Shown one piece after another: positions 40,937 through 49,206 of a stretch of 64,000 nucleotides of DNA. The stretch is taken from positions 7,072,694 to 7,136,693 of the forward strand of contig NZ_VJOK01000001.1 of the NCBI RefSeq assembly GCF_013302895.1, given 5' to 3'. The translations under genes and the position numbers were made by a program. The number at the start of each line of letters is the position of its first letter. Within the stretch, counting starts at the first letter, position 1. The notes below the pieces were generated by a model that saw nothing but the letters and a program-made list of their open reading frames with translations, was not told where the DNA came from and searched no databases. This DNA comes from Streptomyces albus subsp. chlorinus. GTDB lineage: Bacteria; Actinomycetota; Actinomycetes; Streptomycetales; Streptomycetaceae.

Positions 40937-41845
40937 TCAGTCGAGCGAACCCCGGTCGAGCAGGGCGTCGGCCTCCTCGCGCCGGGCCAGCGACGGCTGC
41001 GCCCCGGCCCGGGTGGTGCTCACGGCGGCGGCCGCGGCGGCCCACCGGGCGGCCTCCTCCAGCGACCGCCCCTCTGCCAGCCCCACGGCCAGCGCGCCGC
41101 AGAACGAGTCACCCGCGGCCGTGGTGTCCACAGCCTTCACGGGGAAGGCCGGAATGTGCAGATGAGTGCTTCCCTCGCACAGGAGGACGCCGTCCCCGCC
41201 GAGGGTGACGACAACGGCGCCGGCGCCCCGCAGCCGCCGCGCCGCCGCCGCGACCTCGTCGAGCGTCCCGGGCGCCGAGGACAGCCCGGCCAGCGCGGCG
41301 AGTTCGGTCCGGTTGGGCACCAGCAGGTCGACGCGGGAGGGGAGTTGGGCGCCCGCGACGGCGGGCGCCGGGTTGTACAGCACGGTACCGCCGGACAGCC
41401 GCGCGGCCTCGTGGTTGGCCTCGTCCGGGACCTCCTGCTGGAGGACGGTGACCCGGGCCCGGCCGAGGGTGCCGGCCGCCGCCGCGCAGTCGGCCGCGGT
41501 GAGCCGGGAGTTGGCGCCGGGGCTGACGATGATGGTGTTCTCGCCCTGGGGGCTGACGGCGATGAGGGCGCGGCCGGTCGGGGTGCCGGGGGTCCGCCGG
41601 ATGTGCCGGACGTCCACGCCCTGCTCGCGGGCGGCGTCCAGCATCACCTCGGCCGCGTCGTCGTCACCGACCCGGCCGACGAACGCGACCTCGCCCCCCA
41701 GCCGCGCCGCGGCCACGGCCTGGTTGGCGCCCTTGCCGCCGGGGTGCTGGGCGATGTCCCCGCCCAGCACCGTCTCGCCCGGCACCGGATGGTGCGGGAC
41801 GGAGGTGACGAGGTCGAGGTTGAGGCTTCCGACGACTGCGATCAC
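40937..41845 (-). CDS. rbsK: Ribokinase
   Basis: 302 residues from a GTG at 41845 overlapping the LacI stop (GTGA). The PfkB fold is clear: GSLNLDLVTSV at the start, HPGGKGANQAVAAARLG for substrate binding, and TTAAGDSFCGALA with the catalytic Asp. With a LacI regulator and a divergent nucleoside hydrolase, it phosphorylates ribose released from nucleosides to ribose-5-phosphate. Confidence 0.92.
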   Translation of the reverse strand: MIAVVGSLNLDLVTSVPHHPVPGETVLGGDIAQHPGGKGANQAVAAARLGGEVAFVGRVGDDDAAEVMLDAAREQGVDVRHIRRTPGTPTGRALIAVSPQGENTIIVSPGANSRLTAADCAAAAGTLGRARVTVLQQEVPDEANHEAARLSGGTVLYNPAPAVAGAQLPSRVDLLVPNRTELAALAGLSSAPGTLDEVAAAARRLRGAGAVVVTLGGDGVLLCEGSTHLHIPAFPVKAVDTTAAGDSFCGALAVGLAEGRSLEEAARWAAAAAAVSTTRAGAQPSLARREEADALLDRGSLD

Positions 41846-43212
41846 TGTGCTGCCTTCGAGGAGAGGGGGCTGGGCTGAGGGGACGGGGCGCCCGGCGGGG
41901 AACCGGCGGACCGTGGCGCTGGGGCGGCACGGCTCGGTGCCGCCCCTCCCGAGGCCCCGGGGAGGGGCCCGGCCCCGGTTGCCGGCCCGGACACCGTCGA
42001 CGCCCGGACGACGAGATGCGGCGCGAGCCGTACGGCGTGCCGTGCCACGGGTGTGTCCGGACCCGGTCCGGGCGCGTCGGCCGGAGCGGCGCCGGGAGGC
42101 CCGCCGGCGTCGGCGCCGTCGGCGGGACGGTCATCGGTGGGGCGGCCGTCGGCAGGACGTCCGTCGGCGGCCCGGGCGCCGATGGTCCGGCCGTCGTCGG
42201 GACGCCCGTCAGCGGACCGGCGTCCGGCACGGTGCCCGTCCGCGAGCCGCCGCTCCAGCAGCCGTACCGCTTCGACGGCGATGTCCCGCACCGGCTGCCG
42301 CACGGTGGTGACGGCGGGGTCGGCGAGGTCCGCGGGCGGGATGTCGTCGAAACCTGTCACGGCGACCTGGCCGGGCACATCGACGCCGAGCTGCCGCAGC
42401 CGCTGGATCGCCCCGAGCGCGATGAGATCGTTGCCGCACACCACGGCATCGGGAGCCGGGTCCGAGGTCCGTTCCCGCTCGTCCCACAGCCGGTCGACAG
42501 CCTCCCGGCCCCAGGCGGCGGAGAAGTCGCCGAGGGCGAGCAGCGGCGGCCCGCCGGAGGCCGCCGACGGGAGGGAGGCGACGCCCGCCTCGTAGGCGGC
42601 GCGGCGTTCCACCGCGGCCGAGGCGGTGCCGTCGGCGCCGATGTAGCAGGGCCGGCGGCGGCCCTGCGCGGCGAGATGGTCGAGCACCAGTGTCATTCCG
42701 GCGGCGTTGTCCACGGCGACGAGGTCGGCGACCCCCGGGCCGCAGCTTCGGTCGAGCAGGACCAAGGGGACGCGCGCGGCGGCAGCGGCGACGGCCGGCC
42801 GGCTCCGGTGCTCGTCCACGGGAACCACGAGCAGCGCGTCGACCTGCCGGGCCAGCAGGGCCTCGATCCGGGCGGCTTCCTTGCCGGGGTCGTCGTCGCA
42901 GTCGGCGAGCAGCACGGCGCGGCCGCGCTCGTCGAGGACGTGCGTCAGTTCCCGGACGAGCGCCGGGTAGAACGGGTTGGTGATCTGGGGGAGGACGAGG
43001 CCGACGGTGGCGGTGCTCCTGCTGCGCAGGGCGCGCGCGACCTGGTTGGGCCGGTAGCCGAGGTGTTCGGCGGCCTCCCGCACCCGGCGGGCGACGGCGG
43101 GGCCGACGGGCCGGGAGCCGGCCAGCACACGGGAGACGGTGGAGACGGAGTAGCCCGAGGCGCGTGCCACATCGCGCAGGGTGACGTCTGAGGCAGGAGT
43201 CACGGCGGCCAC
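41842..43212 (-). CDS. LacI-family regulator of nucleoside/ribose salvage
   Basis: 456 residues from a GTG at 43212; a GTG at 43203 is also possible. The helix-turn-helix is at about residues 8-55 (TLRDVARASGYSVSTVSRVLAG) and a ribose-binding-type effector domain follows. It is longer than usual for two reasons: a disordered Gly/Asp/Arg repeat insert near residues 325-385 (ADGRPADGRP...) splits the last strands, and an extra Ala/Pro/Ser-rich tail follows residue 405. AACGTT-centred sites lie in the divergent promoter region. It probably represses both arms of the salvage system. Confidence 0.9.
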   Translation of the reverse strand: MAAVTPASDVTLRDVARASGYSVSTVSRVLAGSRPVGPAVARRVREAAEHLGYRPNQVARALRSRSTATVGLVLPQITNPFYPALVRELTHVLDERGRAVLLADCDDDPGKEAARIEALLARQVDALLVVPVDEHRSRPAVAAAAARVPLVLLDRSCGPGVADLVAVDNAAGMTLVLDHLAAQGRRRPCYIGADGTASAAVERRAAYEAGVASLPSAASGGPPLLALGDFSAAWGREAVDRLWDERERTSDPAPDAVVCGNDLIALGAIQRLRQLGVDVPGQVAVTGFDDIPPADLADPAVTTVRQPVRDIAVEAVRLLERRLADGHRAGRRSADGRPDDGRTIGARAADGRPADGRPTDDRPADGADAGGPPGAAPADAPGPGPDTPVARHAVRLAPHLVVRASTVSGPATGAGPLPGASGGAAPSRAAPAPRSAGSPPGAPSPQPSPLSSKAAQ

Positions 43213-43236
43213 CAGTTCTTCGTCGGGATCGGGTGG

Positions 43237-43279
43237 ATCCTATCCCCTTGCCGGTCGAGGATCGGCAAACGTTATCAAG
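43237..43279 (-). promoter_or_regulatory. Minus-strand promoter elements and AACGTT site for lacI-rbsK
   Basis: TAGGAT (minus strand, 43242-43237) is a good -10 box. Upstream, TTGATAACGTTTGCC (43278-43264) contains the same AACGTTT core as the operator at 43362. No well-spaced -35 box is evident. Confidence 0.5.
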
Positions 43280-43330
43280 CGGAACCCGCTTGCCTCAGCC
43301 CCCTGTGCACGGGTGTGACGCAGTCCTCCA

Positions 43331-43359
43331 TTGACATCCTGGGAGGCCCTGCGCAGAGT
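43331..43359 (+). promoter_or_regulatory. SigA-type promoter for the nucleoside hydrolase operon
   Basis: TTGACA at 43331-43336 and CAGAGT at 43354-43359 are separated by 17 bp. The operator palindrome starts two nt further on, an ideal position for repression. Confidence 0.6.
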
Positions 43360-43361
43360 CT

Positions 43362-43379
43362 TGGGAGAACGTTTTCCCA
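43362..43379. promoter_or_regulatory. LacI-type operator upstream of the nucleoside hydrolase
   Basis: TGGGAGAAC and GTTTTCCCA form an 18-bp palindrome with one mismatch pair and a central CG, the hallmark of LacI-family sites. Confidence 0.72.
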
Positions 43380-43504
43380 CCACATCCCGTGGCTCCCGCC
43401 ACACGCACCCGCCCTCCCGCCGCGCAGCCGCCAGGGGCAGGGGCGCCCCGGCCGACAGCAGGGGGAGGGCAGGGCGGCGGGAGGGCTGAGCAAAGGGGCT
43501 CTCC

Positions 43505-44623
43505 GTGGCCAGAAAGATCATCCTCGACTGCGACCCGGGGCACGACGACGCGATCGCGATGCTGCTCGCGCACGGCAACCCGGAGGTCGAGCTGGTCGCC
43601 GTCACCACCGTCGTCGGCAACCAGACGCTGGAGAAGGTGACGCGCAACGCGCTCGCCGTCGCCCGGATCGCGGGCATCACCGGCGTCCCGTTCGCGGCCG
43701 GCTGCCCCAGGCCGCTGGTGCGCACGGTGGAGACGGCACCGGACATCCACGGCGAGTCCGGCCTGGACGGCCCGGTGCTGCCCGAGCCCGCGTTCGACGT
43801 GGACGAGCGGCACGCCGTCGACCTGATCATCGACACGGTGATGTCCCACGAGCCCGGTGAGATCACCCTCGTCCCCACGGCGGGGCTCACCAACATCGCG
43901 ATGGCCGTGCGCAAGGAGCCGCGGATCGCCGAACGGGTCCGCGAAGTCGTGCTGATGGGCGGCGGCTACCACCAGGGCAACTGGAGCCCGGTGGCCGAGT
44001 TCAACATCGTCATCGACCCGGAGGCCGCCCACATCGTCTTCAACGAGCGCTGGCCGGTCACCATGGTCGGGCTCGACCTGACGCACCAGGCGCTGGCCAC
44101 CCCGGAGGTCACCGAGCGGATCGCGAAGCTGGGCACCCCTCCGGCGGTCTTCGTCAACGAGCTGCTGGACTTCTTCGGCGCCACCTATCTGGAGGCCCAG
44201 GGCTTCGCACACCCCCCGGTGCACGACCCGTGCGCCGTCGCGTACGTCATCGACCCGGACGTGATGACGGTGCGCAAGGCGCCCGTCGACATCGAGCTGC
44301 GCGGCGGGCTCACCCTGGGTATGACGGTCGCGGACTTCCGTGCGCCGGCGCCGGCCGACTGCCACACCCAGGTCGCCGTCGACCTCGACCACGCCCGCTT
44401 CTGGGACCTGGTCGTCGACGCGCTGGAGCGGATCGGCGAGGGCGGCGGCGCCGAGGCGGCGCGGTCGGCGGCCGAGGCGGCGCGGTCGGCGGCCGAGGAC
44501 GCCTCGGGCACGGTCGGCGCTGCGGCCGAGACGACCTTTGAGGAGACCACCGGCGGACCGGCCGCCCCCGAGGGCACGGCCGGCGGCCCGGACACCCCGG
44601 CCGAACGGGCGGGACGGGCATGA
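43505..44623 (+). CDS. Nucleoside hydrolase (inosine-uridine preferring type)
   Basis: 372 residues from a GTG at 43505 with AAAGGGG upstream. The Ca-binding/catalytic N-terminus DCDPGHDDAIAM is intact, and NIVIDPEAAHIVF and HDPCAVAYVIDPD match the family. The normal fold ends near residue 315. A tail of about 55 residues follows, starting with two 21-bp DNA repeats encoding AEAARSA and then Gly/Pro/Thr-rich sequence; it is probably disordered. It releases ribose and a base, feeding the ribokinase. The stop overlaps the MFS gene (ATGA). Confidence 0.93.
   Translation: MARKIILDCDPGHDDAIAMLLAHGNPEVELVAVTTVVGNQTLEKVTRNALAVARIAGITGVPFAAGCPRPLVRTVETAPDIHGESGLDGPVLPEPAFDVDERHAVDLIIDTVMSHEPGEITLVPTAGLTNIAMAVRKEPRIAERVREVVLMGGGYHQGNWSPVAEFNIVIDPEAAHIVFNERWPVTMVGLDLTHQALATPEVTERIAKLGTPPAVFVNELLDFFGATYLEAQGFAHPPVHDPCAVAYVIDPDVMTVRKAPVDIELRGGLTLGMTVADFRAPAPADCHTQVAVDLDHARFWDLVVDALERIGEGGGAEAARSAAEAARSAAEDASGTVGAAAETTFEETTGGPAAPEGTAGGPDTPAERAGRA
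44450..44491 (+). repeat. 21-bp tandem duplication in the nucleoside hydrolase tail
   Basis: GCCGAGGCGGCGCGGTCGGC plus one G occurs twice, at 44450-44470 and 44471-44491, in frame, encoding AEAARSA twice. Confidence 0.85.
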
Positions 44624-46059
44624 CCGGCGCCGCCTACCCCACCCTCACCGAGGGCCACGTGCGTCAGGGCCGGCCCGTGCGCATCGGCGTGCTGATGGCC
44701 GCGCTCCTCGTAGCCTGTTTCGCCTTCCAGCTGAACGCGAGCATGCTCAGCCCGGCGCTCAGCAGCATCGAACGCTCTCTGCACGCCAGTTCGGCCGAGA
44801 TCGGCATGACGCAGACCGCGTTCTTCACCTCGGCCGCCCTCTTCTCCCTCTTCCTGCCGCGCCTCGGTGACCTCATCGGCCGCCGCAAGGTGCTCGTCGG
44901 CATGCTGGCGCTGATGGCCGTGGGCTGTGTCGTCGCCGCGCTGGCGAACAGCGTCCCGATGCTGTTCGCGGGCCGCGTCATCCAGGGTGTCTCCGGGCCC
45001 ACCGTCCCGCTCTGCCTGATCATGCTGCGGGTCGAGGTCACCGAGCCGAAGAAGTACGGCACCCTGCTCGGCGTCATCACCGCGGTCAACGGCGGTATCG
45101 CCGGTGTCGACTCGCTCGTCGGCGGCTACCTCGCCGACCACCACGGCTTCGCCGCCGTGTTCTGGGCGATGGCCCTGGTCGCGGCCCTGGGTACGGTCCT
45201 GGTGGCGACGCTGGCGCCCGAGTCGCGCGCCGCCTCCGGTACCCGGATGGACTGGCCGGGCGTCGTCCTGCTCGTCGTCTCGGTGGGCGCGATGCTCATC
45301 GCGCTGAACGAGGCGGGCAAGCTGGGCGCCGCCAACTGGCCGCTCGCCGGTGGGCTCGTGGTGGTCTCGGCACTCGCCTTCGCACTGTTCTGGCGCGTGC
45401 AGGACCGCGGAACCCATCCGCTGGTCGCCACCCGCCACCTGCGCCGCCGGGCCACCTGGGCGACACTGCTGACCACGGTGCTCACCATGACCGGCGTCTT
45501 CGCCGTCATGAACGGCCTGCTGCCCGCCTTCGCGCAGGACGCCAAGGCCGGGCTCGGCATGTCGGCCGAGCAGTCCGCCTGGTGGACCCTCACCCCCTAC
45601 GCCCTGGCCGGACTCGCCATGGGGCCGCTCGCCGGCCGGCTCGCCGCCACCCACGGCTACGGCCGCATCCTGCGCGCCGGGCTGGTCGGCGCGGCCGGAA
45701 CGGTCGTGCTGATGCTGCTCACCCTGGACGCGCACTCGCGCTGGCTGCTGCTCGCGGCCTCGCTCCTGGTCGGTGTGGCGTACGCGGGCGTGGCCAACAT
45801 CGTGCTCAACGGGCTGGGCATCGTGCACTCGCCCCGGGAGAACCCGGGCTTCCTGCCGGGGCTCAACGCGGGCGCCTTCAACCTCGGTTCGGGGCTCAGC
45901 TTCGCGGTGATCTACGCCGTGCAGACCGCGGCCCTGCCCCAGGACGCCTCGTCGCCCACCGGGTACGCCGCGGGGATGATCGCGGGGGTGGTGCTGCTCG
46001 CCGTCGCGTTCGGCACCTCGTTCCTCATCCCGAAGCCGGTGGCGGCCGAGACGGACTGA
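44620..46059 (+). CDS. MFS transporter, probably for nucleosides
   Basis: 479 residues; the ATG overlaps the nucleoside hydrolase stop. The hydrophobicity pattern suggests 14 membrane helices, as in the DHA2 group, with the loop 2-3 motif RLGDLIGRRKVL and QGVSGPTVPLCL in helix 5. The DHA2 group is mostly drug exporters, but translational coupling to a nucleoside hydrolase argues for nucleoside or ribose transport. Direction of transport cannot be told. Confidence 0.88.
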   Translation: MTGAAYPTLTEGHVRQGRPVRIGVLMAALLVACFAFQLNASMLSPALSSIERSLHASSAEIGMTQTAFFTSAALFSLFLPRLGDLIGRRKVLVGMLALMAVGCVVAALANSVPMLFAGRVIQGVSGPTVPLCLIMLRVEVTEPKKYGTLLGVITAVNGGIAGVDSLVGGYLADHHGFAAVFWAMALVAALGTVLVATLAPESRAASGTRMDWPGVVLLVVSVGAMLIALNEAGKLGAANWPLAGGLVVVSALAFALFWRVQDRGTHPLVATRHLRRRATWATLLTTVLTMTGVFAVMNGLLPAFAQDAKAGLGMSAEQSAWWTLTPYALAGLAMGPLAGRLAATHGYGRILRAGLVGAAGTVVLMLLTLDAHSRWLLLAASLLVGVAYAGVANIVLNGLGIVHSPRENPGFLPGLNAGAFNLGSGLSFAVIYAVQTAALPQDASSPTGYAAGMIAGVVLLAVAFGTSFLIPKPVAAETD

Positions 46060-46118
46060 CCGGGCCGGCCCGGCGGACCGACCGTGCCGCCGACCGCACC
46101 CGGGCCCCGCCCCGAGGA

Positions 46119-46150
46119 ACGGCACCGGACCCACCGCGGTCCGGTGCCGT
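46119..46150 (+). terminator. Hairpin after the MFS gene
   Basis: A 13-bp stem (46119-46131 with 46138-46150) around a 6-nt loop lies 60 bp after the MFS stop codon. Confidence 0.75.
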
Positions 46151-46183
46151 GTCCGCCCGGTGGTCCCGCACGTTGGTGGGGAC

Positions 46184-46498
46184 ATGAACCGTATCCCTGT
46201 GCTCCGTGCCCTGGTGCTGGCCGCCGCCACGATCGGCGCCGTCGGCGCCGCGACACCCGCGAACGCCACCTCCGTCATCGGTCTCGGCAACGCGGCTTTC
46301 GGCAACGCCTGCGCCGACCACGGAGGTTCCCGCGCCGACGGCGCCACGACACGGCACAGCGGCCTCATCGGCGGACTCGGCGCCGCCCTCCCCGCCAGTA
46401 GCCCTGCCGTCAAGTGCGGCGACCTCGGGCTCCCCACCGTCCTCCGCGAGGAGGTGGGTGTGGACGCCGTCTCCGAGTTGACCGGTGGCGAGATGTGA
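46184..46498 (+). CDS. Small secreted protein, chaplin-like in part
   Basis: 104 residues from the ATG at 46184, preceded by GGTGGGG. A Sec signal peptide ends near ANA (about residue 28). The mature start SVIGLGNAAFGNACADHGG resembles the G-N-x-A-F-G-N-x-C stretch of chaplins, but the second Cys region and the strand-rich core are not clearly conserved. It is probably a cell-surface protein; hydrophobin-like function is a guess. Confidence 0.6.
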   Translation: MNRIPVLRALVLAAATIGAVGAATPANATSVIGLGNAAFGNACADHGGSRADGATTRHSGLIGGLGAALPASSPAVKCGDLGLPTVLREEVGVDAVSELTGGEM

Positions 46499-46532
46499 CC
46501 CACCGGCTGATACGGCGCCGTGGCCGGCCACG

Positions 46533-48128
46533 TCACGGCTCGGGGACCGTGCTGCTCGCGGGAGGCGTTGTGCGCGCCGGATGCGCGGGCGTGCTCGGCC
46601 CGCCCAGCTCCCGAAGTACACGAGCGAGATCCGCCGGGGCGGCGGCGAGGCGGACCGTCCTGCCCGCATCGTCGAGTTCGGCGATGTGCCAGCTCCTGGG
46701 GACCGTGTCGCCGTCGTCGCCCCGTACGCGTCGTACGGTCTTGAGGGTGAGCCGTTCGACCGGCACGGGCTTCGCGGCGAACCGGCCCGGACCGGGGTGC
46801 GGGGTCACCGCGGGCGGACCGTCTCCGAGGAGGATGTGGGTGCCGAAGAGGTGCGGGTTGTAGTCGGTGGGCTCCAGGAAGCGGGCGGGCACGTACACCT
46901 TGTCCGCCCGGTACGCGCCTTCCCGGTCCCGCCCGTGCTCATCGGCCGCCGCCGCGGGCGTCCGTACGCGGGTGGCCCGCCAGGCCCCGCACAGCAGGCC
47001 CAGCGTGACGAGCGAGCCCGCGACCGTCCACGCGACCGTCGCGGGAGTGGAGAGCGGGATCGTGGGGTGCAGGTAGCAGAGGGGCAGCAGCCACACGGCC
47101 GTACCCGCGAGCGCGCCCGCGAACGGCAGCGCCGGCGGGAGCACTTCGTCGTCGGGCAGCCGGCGCCCGCGCAGGCGTACCAGCATCCGGGCACCGGGGT
47201 AGCCCGCGGCGAGGGCCAGCGCGGCGGCGAGGAGGGCCACGCTCCCCGTACTGACGATGTGCTTGCGCCACACGTAATGCCGGCCCGCGACCTTCCGCAC
47301 CTCGCCGCGCCAGATGGTCAGCTCGACCCGGTCCCCGGACCGGAACCCTTGGGCGGCCTCGCGCGGGACGGCGAGCCGCTCCAGCGGCCGGTCGTCGGTG
47401 AAGTAGAGCCAACTGCGCCGTCTGGGCTGGTTGGCCTCGGTCCTGGCGACCACCGCGGCCGTCGTGGTCAGGCACTCGCGGCGTTCCATGGCGGGCGTCC
47501 CGGCGGCGCAGGGAGTGGCCGAGCGCCACGCCCGCTCGTACGCTGCGGCGTCCGGGACGCACCACGCGGCCACGCCCGCGCCCGCGAGCAGGAGCACGCA
47601 CACGGTCAGCAGCCCGGCCGAGCCGTAGCCGGCGGTGCGGTACGAGATGACGGGCACGTGGTCCGATTCCGGTGCCCCGTGGCGCGCGTGCAGCGCGCGG
47701 AACGCGTCCACGTGCGCCTCGAAGTCAGGATCGTCCCGGGTCCAGCTGCGCGGCAGGGGCAGGAGGGACCTGCGGCCGTCGCGCAGCGCCAGGCCGAGAC
47801 GACGGGCGTCCTGGACCCGCGGGTTCCTCTCGTGGACGAGGTGGATGCGCAGGCCGGCGATGTCGTCCCACCGCACAGTCCGGCGCCGCAGCAGCGTACG
47901 GGAGTGCACCCCGTCCGCGTCGGCGCTCACCCGGACGGTGAGCGCGTACAGGGCCGGTACGCCCACCAGCGCGAGCAGCACGCCGACGCCCAGCCACGCG
48001 TCCAGGAACCCGCCCCGGCCGGCCAGGCGCACCGCGGCCAGAACCGCCCCGGCCGCACCGAGGCCGACGAGGAACCACAGAGGGCGTTTCCACGGGAAAC
48101 GGCAGGTCACTTCCTGGACAGCGGTCAT
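46533..48128 (-). CDS. Membrane protein with a PH-like domain
   Basis: 531 residues from the ATG at 48128. Two membrane helices at about 15-60 precede a bacterial PH-like segment (VRVSADADGVHSRTLLRRRTVRWDDIAGLRI), then three further hydrophobic regions. A DUF3592-like extracytoplasmic part (RREC...RSGDRVELTIWRGEVRKVAG) and a soluble C-terminus follow. The ORF extends upstream to 49040 but without family character. Function is unknown. Confidence 0.75.
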   Translation of the reverse strand: MTAVQEVTCRFPWKRPLWFLVGLGAAGAVLAAVRLAGRGGFLDAWLGVGVLLALVGVPALYALTVRVSADADGVHSRTLLRRRTVRWDDIAGLRIHLVHERNPRVQDARRLGLALRDGRRSLLPLPRSWTRDDPDFEAHVDAFRALHARHGAPESDHVPVISYRTAGYGSAGLLTVCVLLLAGAGVAAWCVPDAAAYERAWRSATPCAAGTPAMERRECLTTTAAVVARTEANQPRRRSWLYFTDDRPLERLAVPREAAQGFRSGDRVELTIWRGEVRKVAGRHYVWRKHIVSTGSVALLAAALALAAGYPGARMLVRLRGRRLPDDEVLPPALPFAGALAGTAVWLLPLCYLHPTIPLSTPATVAWTVAGSLVTLGLLCGAWRATRVRTPAAAADEHGRDREGAYRADKVYVPARFLEPTDYNPHLFGTHILLGDGPPAVTPHPGPGRFAAKPVPVERLTLKTVRRVRGDDGDTVPRSWHIAELDDAGRTVRLAAAPADLARVLRELGGPSTPAHPARTTPPASSTVPEP

Positions 48129-48290
48129 GCCCGAGATCCTGCCAGCGGCCGGCCCGCACGTTCTTGTGCGACCTCCGGCAGTCTCACGGCCCGGAACTCT
48201 GCCGAGCGCATACGGAAATGCCCCGGCCCGAGGCGCGCGGCCTGCGGCATTCGGCATGTGCCGTCCGGGAGGCATGACTACTGTTGCCGG

Positions 48291-48821
48291 ATGCGCGAAA
48301 CGCCAGAAGACCTCAAACAACTCCAGGCCCTTCTCGACGCCTCCCTCTCCCGCTCCACCTCGCACCTGCGGTCGATCATCAACTCCGAGCGCACCCTGAC
48401 GGCGGAGCAGCTCACCCAGGTCCTCACCGGGATGCGCACCCTCGCCCTGTCCACCGTGACGGCGAAGGGCGAGCCGCGGATCAGCGGTGTGGACGGGCAT
48501 TTCCTGCACGGCATGTGGCATTTCGGTACGGCGCGTGAGGCCGCCAAGGCCCGGCATCTCGCCGCCCGGCCCGCCGCCAGCGCGGCGCACATGCGCGGGG
48601 AGGACCTGGGAGTCTTCACGCACGGCACGGTGGAGATCCTCAACCCCCAGGACGGTGAACCCGCCGCGGACTGGCCGGAGTTGCTCGCTTACCTCAAGGA
48701 CTTCTACGGCGAGGACGCCTTCGACTGGGACAACGAAGTCGTCTTCTACCGGCTGCGTCCGCACTGGATGACGGTCTTCGCGCCCGATCTCGCGAAACTC
48801 ACCGCGGTGCCTCGGTCCTGA
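48291..48821 (+). CDS. Pyridoxamine 5'-phosphate oxidase-like (split beta-barrel) protein
   Basis: 176 residues from the ATG at 48291. The split-barrel signature is visible: TLALSTVTAKGEPRISGVDG, then HFGTAREAAKARHLAARPAASA and a late VVFYRLRPHWMTVFAPD. Such proteins bind FMN, F420 or heme. The ligand is not decidable. A hairpin terminator follows. Confidence 0.85.
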   Translation: MRETPEDLKQLQALLDASLSRSTSHLRSIINSERTLTAEQLTQVLTGMRTLALSTVTAKGEPRISGVDGHFLHGMWHFGTAREAAKARHLAARPAASAAHMRGEDLGVFTHGTVEILNPQDGEPAADWPELLAYLKDFYGEDAFDWDNEVVFYRLRPHWMTVFAPDLAKLTAVPRS

Positions 48822-48867
48822 GCCGCGGGAACCGCTGTCCCGGATGACCGGTATGCGCGAGGGGGGG

Positions 48868-48894
48868 GTGGGTGCCGGCATGGCCGGCACCCAC
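48868..48894 (+). terminator. Hairpin after the flavin-barrel gene
   Basis: A perfect 12-bp stem (48868-48879 with 48883-48894) with an ATG loop, 47 bp after the stop codon. Confidence 0.72.
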
Positions 48895-49206
48895 CGCGTG
48901 CTGAAGGCTTCCCCGTCGCTTCCGCGAAACCACCGTCCTGCTGACCCGGACCGCTCACGCGCCGCGCGCGCTTCCGGCCCGCCGCGCTCCCGGCCGCGGT
49001 GGGCGCGGTGCTCTCCGCCCGGGTCGACCACGAGATCCAACTACGCCGACCCGGGCGACCGCAACGTGCGCGGCACGACGCTGCCCCTGCCGCACAACCA
49101 TGCGCCCGGTCGAACAGTCTCACCCCCGGAGCCGGCACTCAGCCGGTCCGTACTCCGTCCCGGAAGTCCCTACTCCGTCCCCGGAAGAGAGCGAAGAGGA
49201 CACCGT
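48895..49206. other. 312-bp intergenic region with a short direct repeat
   Basis: No supported gene. Near the 3' end TACTCCGTCCCGGAAG and TACTCCGTCCCCGGAAG occur 20 bp apart (about 49151 and 49171), just upstream of the FG-GAP gene, and may belong to its control region. Confidence 0.4.

Noticed and set aside
46485..48290. Long plus-strand open frame upstream of the flavin-barrel gene
   Set aside because: Only its 3' end (from 48291) is a real gene. The rest is antisense to the PH-like membrane protein and lacks motifs.
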